Shown here: positions 36,418-47,900 of the stretch, in pieces
Position numbering within the stretch: the stretch's first letter is position 1
Layout of the letters: each line of letters starts with the position of its first letter
Assembly (NCBI GenBank): GCA_030386875.1
Contig: CM059568.1
Span: 25,724,120-25,788,119, forward strand
Source of the DNA: Morinoia aosen
Taxonomy: Eukaryota > Arthropoda > Malacostraca > Amphipoda > Talitridae
Length of the DNA: 64,000 nucleotides
Direction: 5' to 3'
The notes under the pieces: generated by a model
What the model saw: the letters and a program-made list of their open reading frames with translations, nothing else
Database searches by the model: none
What the model was told of the DNA's origin: nothing
Position numbers and translations under genes: made by a program

Positions 36418-39400
36418 CTGCAAAAGCAGAGGCACAAACATCAGACTTACATTACCATACTTCGATCAAAATATAATTCTGCTCTCTCGAAAGTGTTCTA
36501 TACTCATAAGGTAATCATTATTTTCTCCCATTGGCACTAATGCCTGTAATTAGGATTCGGATAAACGCGGATGTAGAACGTATGAGGCTAAATATGTAAA
36601 TGTGAACCTTTAATTTTAACAATCATCAGAGGAAATTCATGAACTCCTTTATTGTCGAAAAAATGCAATGTGCTTCTTGAAGAGATCATTGCAAACACTT
36701 GTCTTCGACTCATGTATAATCAAGCCAGCGACTACTTATTCATTTTTCCTCTTAGGTATATACAAGGGTAAATATGAATAACTTTGTTTCCAGTAGACGT
36801 GAACTAGAACGGTATTACTCGGAGGAAAACTCGTACGTCGTACTTGTGAGCGTTAACATAAAGCAGACCTGCCGTAAGGATCACCGATCTCACTCTCCAT
36901 GAGAAATCGATTGGGCTATATTTAATGGCTTAATCTGTTCTAAGTTTGTGTTTTTACACCGAGGACAAATTAATAATTATTATTCAAAAACTTCTTCAAT
37001 CTACATCGGCATTGAAATTATGGCACTTTGCCTAATTTATGAACACCAAACCTCTCATCGTCTATATCCGGATCTTACAGGTTTTTCAGTCGATATTCTA
37101 GCGAGGAACAGCTCATGTTTTCTGTAATTTTTTACAAGCCTGAAATCTTCCATGTATTTTTGATAACCCTGGTACCACATTTCGATTTCTTCTCGTGGAA
37201 CAATTGAAAGAACTTCTGCAATGCATTTGAAAGAGTATCCGTCGAAGGGCATGTGGTGCTTTTCCCATGGGACCTTCAAGGTTAAAACTGAAGTTAGTGA
37301 TACCCGATAGGTTAACAACTGCATGAAAGAGACGGTTTAGTAAAATGGCATATCAAGGTGTAAAGCTGTAGTTGTGGTCCAGTCAATGTCAGCAATTTTG
37401 CGTAGCACAGTTTCCTGAGTCACAAAAACTTAAAGGCTATTGGACCGCACAGGGTGCCGAGTCGATGTTTGGTATTTGTATCGAAAGCTTGATATGGCTG
37501 TAATTGCAAGAGGCCAAGTCAACATATGCACACCGTTTCATGCCGTACCTTTATAGTCATTAATTCATTTTTGGCGATGAACTGACTCTGAAATGCTCCG
37601 ACTTCCTCATTGCTACTCATCACTTGAAGCATAAACATTTTGATGAGAAAAATATAGATTTCTAAATACACCTTTACCATAGATTGGATTAAGGATGTTT
37701 AATATGTTAGCAGATAACTTGAGAACATTTTCTTGCAATTGGAAACGAGTTTTGTCTTCGAATGAGCGCTGCCTTTGGCATGAGAAAGCAAATCCATTGA
37801 ATGAAATTTTTTTACCAACTGTATATTTTCCATTGTCTTTTAGCAAGCTCCCTGTAAAAGCATCATCTAAATAACAAATCGTTAATTGAAGTATTTTTTG
37901 AAAATTTTAATTGAAAATAACTGTAGTTTACCAAGCAATGGTCGATGAAACTTGGATACGTCAGTCGCTAGCGTCTTTATTTTGTGCCTTATGGGCACAT
38001 TGGCGCAGGACTCGTTCTTTATTCTCTTTTAGGCCTGTCGCTGCAGTGCCCTCATTTCCAGCGCTGGTTTTTTAAGGCTAAGATTCTTGATTTATTCCGT
38101 TTCATTTGGATTATAAACTACTTGTGGAAGAAGCTGACGTGGCTTTTACCACAGTTACAAAATTTCGAAGAAGCAACAATTTTTTTTTGTGGAACGAAGG
38201 GAAATCGGTAGAGAGTAACTCTGTATACTGTCTGCGTTGAACTGAAACACCTCGTACGGTACAATTGTGGTCACTGCAGTTTTGCATGTTGGAGGAACTA
38301 TACAAAATTGTCAAATTAATTTATTAAATTTTTAAGTATAAGTGTAGATTCAGCAATCCTCGTAAAACGGAAGCAGATGCTTGGTTTGAAAATAAATGCA
38401 AGAATCATAAGGTTTGTATTTCATACAAATGAAGTTCTCACAAATTCAGTTGGTATGGCATAAGTTCTCGTTGTAAACCTTCGATTGATTTGAGCTCCTA
38501 CAAACTTCATTAGAGCACTCCGCATATGTAGCAGTACACGTGCTGTGAGCCCTGCTAAAAAAGGCTAAAACAGTAATTTTATAATCTAATTAGATCTTCC
38601 AGGGCGAATACATGAGCAAATGTAGGTGGAACACTCCTACTCTTAACCTACTCCCTCTGTGCTATTGTTCAGAGTAATAAAAATCGTTCGAGAATATTAT
38701 GGATATTTCACACAACAGTATTTACGTACTTCATTTCTCACATTCGCCGGTTTATTACCTATCTGAATTTGAGGAAAAAATATCGTCATTCAAGTTTGTT
38801 GATCATCAAACATATTCCATTATTCAATAAATCTTTTCAGCAAGATTCACTGTACAATAAATGATGTCGAAGTACTTTTCCATGCATTAAATCATATCCA
38901 ACCCCATCCTACTGATAGCGTCAGTTGTAATTGCTTGTTTAGAGAGTTTCCATTGTTAAGGAATTCACTTTCAGGAAAGTTTTCATCTTTGGAAATCTTC
39001 TTTTCCGAACTTCTATGGTGTAAACGTCGATAGATTTCCGGTACGAGAAGATGATTTGTTAGATCTTGTTGGCAAAAAATGTGAACTTGAACTCTTATTA
39101 GAAGCCATACCAGTGTTTCTACACCAATGTTTAGGAGCAAATAAGAAATTTCAGGCACAAGGTACAGAAGAAACACGTGCCCATTTGTTTTAACAGTTTA
39201 CTGTTTATCTCAACAGAGGAATTTTGCTAGGAGTGCTGAGCAACCGCAGTTTGCAACAATGGGATTATGTAGAGGTACAATATCGATAATGTGCAGAGAA
39301 AAACCGGCACAGCTCCGAGAATGAGTATGAGCACACAAGCACAACACCGATGATGGGTACAACCCACAGCCCCAGTACTGGAAATGGGTACAAACACACA

Positions 39401-39568
39401 CGCATAGCGCTGGCACCCCAACTAAACGCCGGAAATATGTACGTGTGTATGTACAACACTTGGATCGTGTGAGGGAACAGGTACAACGTCGAGAATCTGC
39501 TCAGGCACACAAGCACAACGGTCTGATTTCATGCTAATACAGGGAATATATTTTGCTGATGAGCCTAC
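36418..39568 (-). other. Ddr intron 8
   Basis: A 3151-base intron. A decayed tandem repeat occupies about 39230-39530; otherwise AT-rich sequence with only short frames. Confidence 0.8.
39230..39530. repeat. Decayed tandem repeat
   Basis: Loose repeats of about 45-50 bases built on GGTACAAC, GCACACAAGCACAAC and GAGAAT motifs. It lies directly downstream of exon 8 on the gene strand and causes overlapping cysteine-rich frames that I do not regard as coding. Confidence 0.5.
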
Positions 39569-39712
39569 CTCTCCAAATTGGCCCTCGCCGAGCTTCTGGA
39601 GCAAGCTTATCTTATCTTGGGGTATCTCATTCGGAGGGCTGTCGTCCATCAGCACCCCCACCTCCTCCCCAGCGTCGCCCTCCCGGTCCATGCCTCCTCC
39701 TCCCACGCCGTT
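39569..39712 (-). CDS. Ddr exon 8: end of juxtamembrane region and glycine-rich loop
   Basis: A 144-base exon, phase 0 at both ends, residues 538-585. It opens with a glycine-rich stretch (NGVGGGGMDREGDAGEE), then an acidic/proline linker (MDDSPPNEIP), then the start of the kinase, DKISLLQKLGEGQFGE, with the ATP-binding GxGxFG at 579-584. The exon ends exactly inside the P-loop. Acceptor CTGTCCCCCAG, donor GTAGGC. Confidence 0.95.
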
Positions 39713-39983
39713 CTGGGGGACAGACAAGGGTCTTGGTGCCAAGGTGCACACTTAACGCTAACAATGCAATGGCTGGTATGAGAGCTTCTAACTCCATATT
39801 TATTCTTCCATAGAGGGATGCACGAAACCTGTGCTTCATACGTTAATACGAAATAACACTTTAATGAATATATAGTATTTTGCAATAAAACATGTCTTCT
39901 CAAAACATTATCGAACAATTTTTGTAGCCAATTTAGGCAATTTTATACGACGATTTTTTTCAGACACAAATTTTAGAACGTAC

Positions 39984-40483
39984 CTGAACGATTTCAGTGG
40001 TGGCATAGAAGTTCTCCTCCTGGTGCAGAGCGCCTGCGCTGTTGGTGGATCCCCCTGACGTGGACGACACCGTGGCCCCTGATGATCCTGCGGGGGTGCT
40101 GCCCAGGGTCCCTCCTAGGGTGCTACCCAGGGTGCTGCCTAGGGTGCTGCCCAGGGTGCTGCTGTTGAGGCCACCTGGTCTGGTTGAGGGCATGGTGGCC
40201 GCAGGGTTGTTGCTGTCACCGCGACTCAGAGTGTGGTCGGTGCAACCAAGGTTGCGGATGAGTGTACTCGAGACGTTGCGAGGGTTGAGCGTGGCGGTCA
40301 TGTTGACTGAGCCGTTGTCCAGGGGGTTCGCTATGATGGAAGAGGAGTTCGAGTGGGAGCCTAGGAACGAGTGTTTACTCATGAAGGAGGCGAAGGGGCC
40401 TTGATAGGGCGCCTTGCTGTGGGGGAGCAGGGGAGGGGCGTACAGCACCTCGTCCTCCGCTGCAGAGGACGTGACGTGGGGAA
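39984..40483 (-). CDS. Ddr exon 7: large juxtamembrane exon with LGST repeats
   Basis: The largest exon, 500 bases: two bases complete V371, then residues 372-537. It starts PHVTSSAAEDEVLYAPPLLP, continues through a Ser/Asn-rich part, then an LGST/LGGT tetrapeptide repeat, and ends EENFYATTEIVQ. The final part resembles vertebrate DDR1 HYAEADIV, a juxtamembrane tyrosine site, so Y in DEVLYA and FYATTE are likely phosphotyrosine docking sites (inferred). The low-complexity middle has no vertebrate counterpart that I know of. Acceptor TTGAGCAG, donor GTACGT. A 120-codon frame on the opposite strand is a shadow. Confidence 0.93.
40095..40164. repeat. Coding 12-bp tandem repeat (LGST)
   Basis: Inside exon 7, a 12-base unit AGCACCCT(G/A)GGC repeats about five times, encoding S-T-L-G. 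One unit has GGGACC (G-T) in place of AGCACC. Since 12 is a multiple of three, copy-number change would keep frame. Confidence 0.9.
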
Positions 40484-41883
40484 CTGCTCAAACAAACACA
40501 GTGCTAACAGACTCTCATGCGAGCAACAAACTGATTTACTTCCAAAGCAGATTAAATGCTCCAAAAAAATCAATTCTGATGAACAGCTTCACATTTTGAC
40601 AATGTAATCAGCATCGCCAGGAAAAAAACAAAGACCACTGTTATAACAAAAACTACGAGATTTAAAAATATCCCATACGTAATAAGTACATACACACGAA
40701 AATATTTTACAAAACTGCTGTGAGCGGAAAGTACAATTTAATTAGCAATTTTTAGGCGCAAAATAAACTCTCACAATGGTGACCATGTACAACACTTGTA
40801 ACCGTGTCATGGCAACACACTTACAGAATATAACTTTGTCGTAATAATGCTGAAATCGAGTAATTAATTCGCCCCCCGAACACTGCATTGTTTGAAATTG
40901 TTGCCTTCAATTATTACTAGTGAAAGAGAAGAAACGATAAGCTGGTCAACTAAACGCGTTAAAACTTCTGTCACCGAATGGTTCTACTGAAGTGAAACTT
41001 AGAATTTTAGGCAGCTGTGATGAGGTTACAAGTTGGAGGAAGAAATGGATTTTGAAATAAATAAGTACAAATAAGAAAACACCTGAGTGGTTAAAAAATT
41101 GGTCATTCTCTTGTGTAACTCGTGAATGCGTACGTGTAAGCATACATTGCATTTCAGTTTATCATGATGTTTCATGGACTTGTATTAAAATCACACTCTT
41201 CATCATTAGTTACTAGGAACATCTCACAAGAATAGGTTCATGGGCTGTCAAAAATGATTCTGCTAAGTGACTCGTCTCGTACTCTCATGGAAATTATGGG
41301 AAGTAAACAATAATTCGTGTGTGATGTAACCAAAAAAAATTAAACTTTCATTATTTAAGTTGCTGAATCATCCTTAAATAACCCATAAAATTATTAGCGA
41401 ATTTAAGTGCGACTTAGACTTGAATATTTTGGGTTTATTTAGATCATTTGCTAATTTATCAAGCGTCAAAGGAGCGGATGCATGAAGCTTCATATGAGTT
41501 GGATATGGAAAAAGGGCAAGTTTCAATGTTAAATGGTCATCTCAACACCAGTGAGCGATGTCACATCAATAGTAGAGTATTTTTATAAATTTCGATTCTT
41601 ACGAATGAATTCCTGAACCAAAATAGGCAACACTTATTTCCTAAACAATTTCACCTACCACTGAGCATAACTGCTAGCATAAGTTGAAGAGAGTGATGCC
41701 TAAACTAAACATGTGCTCGCACGTAATAAGTACGGTGTGCGCAACGAATCAACAATGAGTCCCTTTTAATGCATTCAAAGGATTTACGTCAGAAAACTCG
41801 CATCAGAACTAGCGAGGTCTAATAAGAACAAAACTGCCTGGACTACTTGATGACACTTGAATGTCAGAGCCGAGCCGCCTGAC
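40484..41883 (-). other. Ddr intron 6
   Basis: A 1400-base AT-rich intron; I see nothing recognisable in it. Confidence 0.8.
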
Positions 41884-42001
41884 CTGTGTAGTCCGGCGAC
41901 GAGAGGCGGTTGAGGGAGGAGTCTTTGTCCTGCAGGCGCGGGTAGCCCACCAGGCCGCTGAAGGCCAGCTGGTACGGCTCGGAGTACAGGCCCGACTTGC
42001 C
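41884..42001 (-). CDS. Ddr exon 6: juxtamembrane tyrosine-rich exon
   Basis: A 118-base exon, residues 332-370 plus one base of V371. It reads GKSGLYSEPYQLAFSGLVGY, then PRLQDKDSSLNRLSSPDYT. Four tyrosines, including LYSEPY, make it a likely docking segment for SH2/PTB adaptors (inferred; not proven by sequence). GC content is clearly above the flanking introns. Acceptor GGCCGCCAG, donor GTCAGG. Confidence 0.93.
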
Positions 42002-44695
42002 CTGGCGGCCAGATCACATGACACATTACCATCAAATCTAACCACCTTTACATTTATAAGGATGTGCAGTTTATTTTGTCCTAGCGTTTGAATAACGTTT
42101 ATATTATCGAAGTGCTAAAAAATCTTCCGTTCAGCATGCAAAAAATGTTTAAACGAGTCATGTCATCATATTTGACTTACTGTTGAAGATGAAAGCAAAC
42201 AATACTTTCATAGCTTACAGGAAACTTTTATTGAGCTAGGTACCATTTAGACCTTTTCACCTAGCTGTCCTGCACATTCATATATAATTATAGTCCATAT
42301 TTATCTTTTGGAGGAAAAGCATTTAACATTTGCCGTATTTTTTCAAACGCTCACCAATAAGTGAACATCAGATCAGGGTTAAAGAAACTAGCTTTTGCAG
42401 GACAGAGTGAGCCTTGCTTAAGCAATAAGAAAGGAGCAAAAAAGAGTTCACATGCATCCGCCGTAGAGCGATTTAATGAGGCGATGCTGAAGAGCTCCTA
42501 AAACCAAAGATACGGCCCAAAGTTCACCAGAAGAGCCTGGTTTGTCACGCGTCTGCTACTTTACGGCTTCCGTTTGAAAGTCGATGACCTTCCCCTCTCC
42601 ATATTAGAAAAGTTCGCCTCTATCTTCGCAGAACAGACATGCTCGTCCACCCCTAGCTCAGATAACGCACAACTCGATGCGGTTTTCACCTGGAAATTAA
42701 AGAGTTGCGTTTTTTAAGATCAAATTTTTGCCTTGTTTGTATGAAACATGGTGCTGGTAAAACTTTTCTCGTGAAAGTTCCGATCGGATGCTGCAATGGG
42801 AAATGTATTTACGGTGTAAAAGGTTGCATCGTTACTTATTAATGTTTAGTGATTTTGTTTCGAAGACAGATTTACGTAGTAACTGACTCATTGTTGAGAA
42901 TGCAGTTGTGCTTCTATGTGACTCCTAACGGAATAATACGGAAATTATTCGCATTTGATAAAAACCCATCTTGTTCAGTGCACTTGCCACGAAAGAACTA
43001 TTGCTGTAGAATGAAGACAGACAACATTGAACAACTCATAACTCTACAGTAAATTTTTTATAACCAGCATAGGAGACCACTCTGCATGCAAGCAGAACCG
43101 CCCAGCTGGTCGATAGACCCAGGTATGAAGAGGTTCAGATAAATATCACTGCTTTATTGAGGCCTTCCTCTCTAGAATATGGAGAATCTTCTGCTTCGCT
43201 GACTTACGGAACGCTGCCCGGTCACCTGAACATTTTGCACGAAAAGATTGAAAAATTTTCAAATTGGGCGAAAGAAATACCATTCCTTGAGTGCGAATAA
43301 AAAGTGAAACATATGAGATAGAGGCAGGCGTTCGTTGTGCATGAAACAAGATCTGTGTTGTGACAGGACGTAATTTCTACAGTGCTTTAAAACTTCGTTA
43401 CTATTTGTGACGTTACTATTACTCTCACCTTTGATGATTTAAAGTAAAGCAATTTTCTAAGTCTACTTTACAAGGCAACCCTTCTTAGCTACTTCAGGAT
43501 TGTATCGACAGTGGTAGTGAAAATTTAGGATGAAACAAGTGAAATGATGTATGACTGGAATAATATAATTAAATTCTTGTATATATTGCCCTTCACATGA
43601 TTCACTGGTTGAAACCTTGAGTGGGAAAATAAGACCTAACTTTGAGTTAACTATCAAAATAAAACAAAACAGATTTGTTCCCTGCACTGCTAACCTGCAA
43701 GAGTCGGTACTGACTGCTGCCCCTGATGCCTGTCACATACAGGCACGGCTCACACACACGGGCGGCCAAACGCCTCATCTGCCTCACAACGCTGAGCACC
43801 CCACAGAGGCACATGATATTTCTGAGCATCACAGGGCCTCAAGACGTATAAACCTTCATTTTTACCTGCTCACTTGTTTACGAACGCAATGTTTTATACG
43901 TATGTTTGTACTTTAGCGTCTAATTTAATGCTTTCTTTTGTTGTAATGAGCATGCACGTGGAAAATAAAGTTACTATTCAAATTATTTCCCCTAGCTACG
44001 AGTAACTATAAAACACACTTATTGACTGCAGTCGTTTATTTTTGTAGTTTTTTAAGACCTTACAATGAGAAGTGAATCTATCTAAGTCAACAAATAACGA
44101 CGTCGGCCGTACATATTTCGTAACAGCGAGTCATGCCACTTTTCTTTCCATCGCATTCACTTATTACTGGAGAGTGCGATAAAAATAGGTGCAGGCATAT
44201 AAATTACTGAACATGCATGCTGATTATGAACTTAAGGAATACAGCACGAAGATTCAACTGAATATGAATACAGAGTTCGTTCGAACTCAAATTTTTACGA
44301 GAAAAAACTGAAGAGTTAATAAACAACGCAGAGTTGAACGATGCATAGTGTTAGTTAAAATTACTTGGTGTTTTTGATAGATTGCTCTTACACAATTCAA
44401 TAGATGTGCTGTTAAAATCATGTTCTCAAATGCAATGTGTTACAATTTAACTTCTGGTAGAAGTGCTGCCCCTGGAGAAAACTTGCAAGTAAGCCACTCG
44501 TGAGAATAGCTCATGTGCTGAAGCCGAACTACAGTGATCTAGCGATGCCTTGAATACACCCGACTGACTGCCGTCGTGAGAGGGCGCCGTGGCAGCACGT
44601 GAGGTAGAAGTGAAGTGCTAGCTGGTTGCTCAGAGCAGAACTCTTGCGTACAAGTGACTGCACGAGTGTGTCGTCGAGCAGGATGTCAGAGGTAC
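42002..44695 (-). other. Ddr intron 5
   Basis: A 2694-base intron with only short unsupported frames. A CA-rich, GC-richer patch lies near 43690-43850. Confidence 0.8.
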
Positions 44696-44992
44696 CTGCG
44701 AGGAGGTTTGGGTTCCGCTGGATTCGCTGTCGTCATCCACTTTCCTGCCTTCTTGGTGACTGAGTCTCTGCTTAGCCAGGTTCACGGTGGGGATGAGGTG
44801 GTTGTTGTTTAGTTGTATGGGGCTGCTTTGCTGTCGGTGCTGGCGGGGCAGAGTTGAGTGGGGACGCTGCAGCTTGGGAGGACGTGGGGATGAAAAAGAG
44901 GCTCGTGGAGGAGGTTGGGGGCGTGGGGCAGAGATCTGTCTCACGTAGGAAGGATGGAGCACCGCAGGAGGCTTCAAATACTTCTGCACGTC
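44696..44992 (-). CDS. Ddr exon 5: proline-rich juxtamembrane exon
   Basis: A 297-base exon, phase 0 at both ends, residues 233-331. It starts DVQKYLKPPAVLHPSYVRQI, followed by proline/arginine-rich stretches (APRPQPPPRAS, SSPRPPKLQRP) that match PxxP-type SH3 ligands, then a Gln/Asn-rich part and an acidic/serine end (DDDSESSGTQTSSQ). No fold is expected; it is likely a disordered docking region. Acceptor CTGCTACAG, donor GTACCT. The frame is open beyond the donor for 22 more codons, so donor choice rests on phase match with exon 6. Confidence 0.9.
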
Positions 44993-47900
44993 CTGTAGCA
45001 GGTGTTCGTATTGTTTTTTTTAACATACGAACTGAGCCTGATGACAGGCCAGGGCAGCAATAAATACTGCTCCTTCATTTCTACCTAGAGCAGGAATTAT
45101 AGTTTTGCGGCTCATGTCTAGTAGATTCAAATTATAAACACGAGACCATAAAACAATAATGGTAAAAAATATTTGTCGAAAAAATTTCTCGCTGGTTGAA
45201 AATTGTTCTTGGCTATTTAGATGCTATAATAAAAATACTCCATATTTCAGGAGTTGAGAGACATCGCATTCGTGCCCTGCATTGATGTGCATCTGATTTT
45301 CTTGAAATGCGTGTAAACTCTGGGTTCATGAATAGACGCGTCGACTCTGGTATTAAATATTCTTATCGGTCAGAGGCTATTTCGTGAAAGTTTTTGAAGG
45401 CCAATGCGTTTTCTCACCACGACTTGAGAGATACGATGCGTGACTTATGACTCAATTCTTATGAGCAAAGTCTTAAACACGATAAAATGCAACGCGCTGA
45501 AAGACGTGAATCTAATCATTGGTACTCAGCTATCGAGCTTGAAAAAAATAACTAGGTCACGCTTCTCGAATGAAATCTGAAAACCTAAAATATTTTTTAC
45601 CTTCAACTTTGCAAAATGTAAAGTTTTTATTTGATAACCGAATATTCTGACGTAACGCGGAAAAGATATGTTGTCACGGTTAATTGTTAAACGAAGTTTG
45701 TTCATCAAAAGCTAGAATTTACCTACGTTGATCATTTGTTTCGTCAATCGACATCGCTGTGCGTTGGCTTCGTGGCATGATGCGCACAGGCTATGCGTGG
45801 CATTTCGTTGCGTTGCGTGGCATGATATCTTTGAAGCCTGATGTTTTGCATGCTTTCTTACCGAATATTTTTGTAGTGACCTCAATTTCATTAGACCACT
45901 TGATCAGGAAAGCTTTGCTTAGAATTTAGTGCATTTACACATTTCTTGATGTTATATAATGAATACAAAGAAAAAATTCCTGATTAATCTACGGGCCTTA
46001 CTACTCAAATTTCAGTAACAACAGTTGATGCTATTGGTCTTTAGTTTACGGAATAATAAAACTGATATTGAAACATCGTAAATAAGCAAGTGATAGGGAA
46101 ATTATCGATAAGTAAACATGAGCCTAGGATTCAGATAAACGTACTGAACGAGCATACGAATAGGGTTTTTGTGGGTCGTGCCCAGCCATAGCAGCTGTCT
46201 ACAAATTGAAATATGTTAGTTCGAAAATTAGAAACAGTATATTCGTAATAAAAACTTCTATCGAAATGACAGTGAACGACAGTGAGTGAAGTTAATTTTG
46301 AGTAATAATAATAGTAATAAGTCAATAGCGACTGAGAGCTTTGGCCCAGCAACACGTATGATCTCGTGTGGCTGAGCAGGCACTCAATGAAGAAATGTGT
46401 ATAACCCGTGGCATTGGAGCGCGTGCTCTGAATGCGCCCGTGTGTTGCCTCTCACGACTGCCGGGAGTCTGTATTGAATCGAGAGCCAGAGAGGTGCTCC
46501 GAATACAAATATCTCCACACAAAAGCTTTCTCTAAAAAGAAGCTCCAGCTCCCACTGGTGCAAGAATAGAGCGCGCGATGCGGTGTAGAATAGCGTACAG
46601 ATAGAGAGGCCGCGTTGCGTCGAAAACTACCGAAAAAATAATCTAAACTTTAGGTGAAATTTTTTAGGGAAGTTCCTACTCTTTATGAGCTCTGGCAGAG
46701 ATGAGAGGAAGAAATTGAAACTACAGGCCTAAGTTTTATGTGAATTAAATAATTAATTTAGTGATGATGACACTAAAAAATGTATTACACAGTTTCGCAA
46801 AATTGGCTAGGGTATGCTGCAAACAGTGATGGACTTTGCTACCGTCTGCTTGCGGAATGCAGCACAGCTCACAGCTGATTAACACGGCGTCGTACTTGAA
46901 TAAAATTAGCAATACTTAGTTTATTACTGTTACTGGATTGATTAATATTTTGCGCGCTATCGGTAGCAAAACCCAACTACCATTTGTTTCTGTGCCGACT
47001 CGTACCTTTCTTACTCCGTTTTCAAGTCCTTCCTTTAAATGTATGTACAGGTTTTTACCTTCTTCGAAGATGAATCTTCATTCACCATTGCTGTTGGTAT
47101 CCTTAACACATTCTATCAACAGCTGAACCTACTATCGTTGTCTTGAATGACTCAGATAATTTAGTGCGAAACTTGAACTCACTATTTCATAGTGCGGCCA
47201 TTGCTACAGCAAAAAAAAAACTCTTCTAGGCAATTTTTAACCGTTCTTAGTAATCATTCAAAATCGTGAAATTTTTAAAAGTAATTTCGTTCCATTGTTG
47301 TGTTATTTTTTGTGAATTTATTTGGTAGTGCCGAATGTATAAGAGGCAGAACCCAACCACATTTGAGGACGCCACGAAGCTCTCGCTGTCACGCATACGG
47401 TCTCTCACGCTGACTCTAATGCAACAAACATCGAGCGTGACTGACGTTGAGCGTGGGGGCTGATCTCCTTCTGACCTCATCACAATTTTATGCCACTTTT
47501 ACCTTTAAATTTTTGGTTTCACGTACCGAGAAGGAAATTTAATATGTAGACACTACCGACATGAGCGCCTAACACAATCACAGCCTCATTGAATTAAAAA
47601 CAACTCTTAACACTAAAACAGTGTGTTTTTAAGAGATCCATAGCAATTGAAGCAAAGAAAAGTACATTAAACAGATAATTAATTTTTACAAATTATTCAT
47701 CTTTGCATTATACCTTTATAAACGGGCGTAAAAATTCGTAATGCTTATCTAAATTCATTTGTTGTATTAGAAAATGGACTACTCCACCCAATACCAACAC
47801 CAGTTTTCTCGGCATCGTAACTCCTTTCTTCTCCTTTTCAACTCCACTCATGTTTTCCCTCATCGACTCGTGCATAGATAATCCCCCCAGAGCGCCCCAC

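Noticed and set aside
40042-40404. 120-codon plus-strand frame rich in R-V-L-P
   Set aside because: It is the antisense shadow of Ddr exon 7 and its 12-bp repeat.
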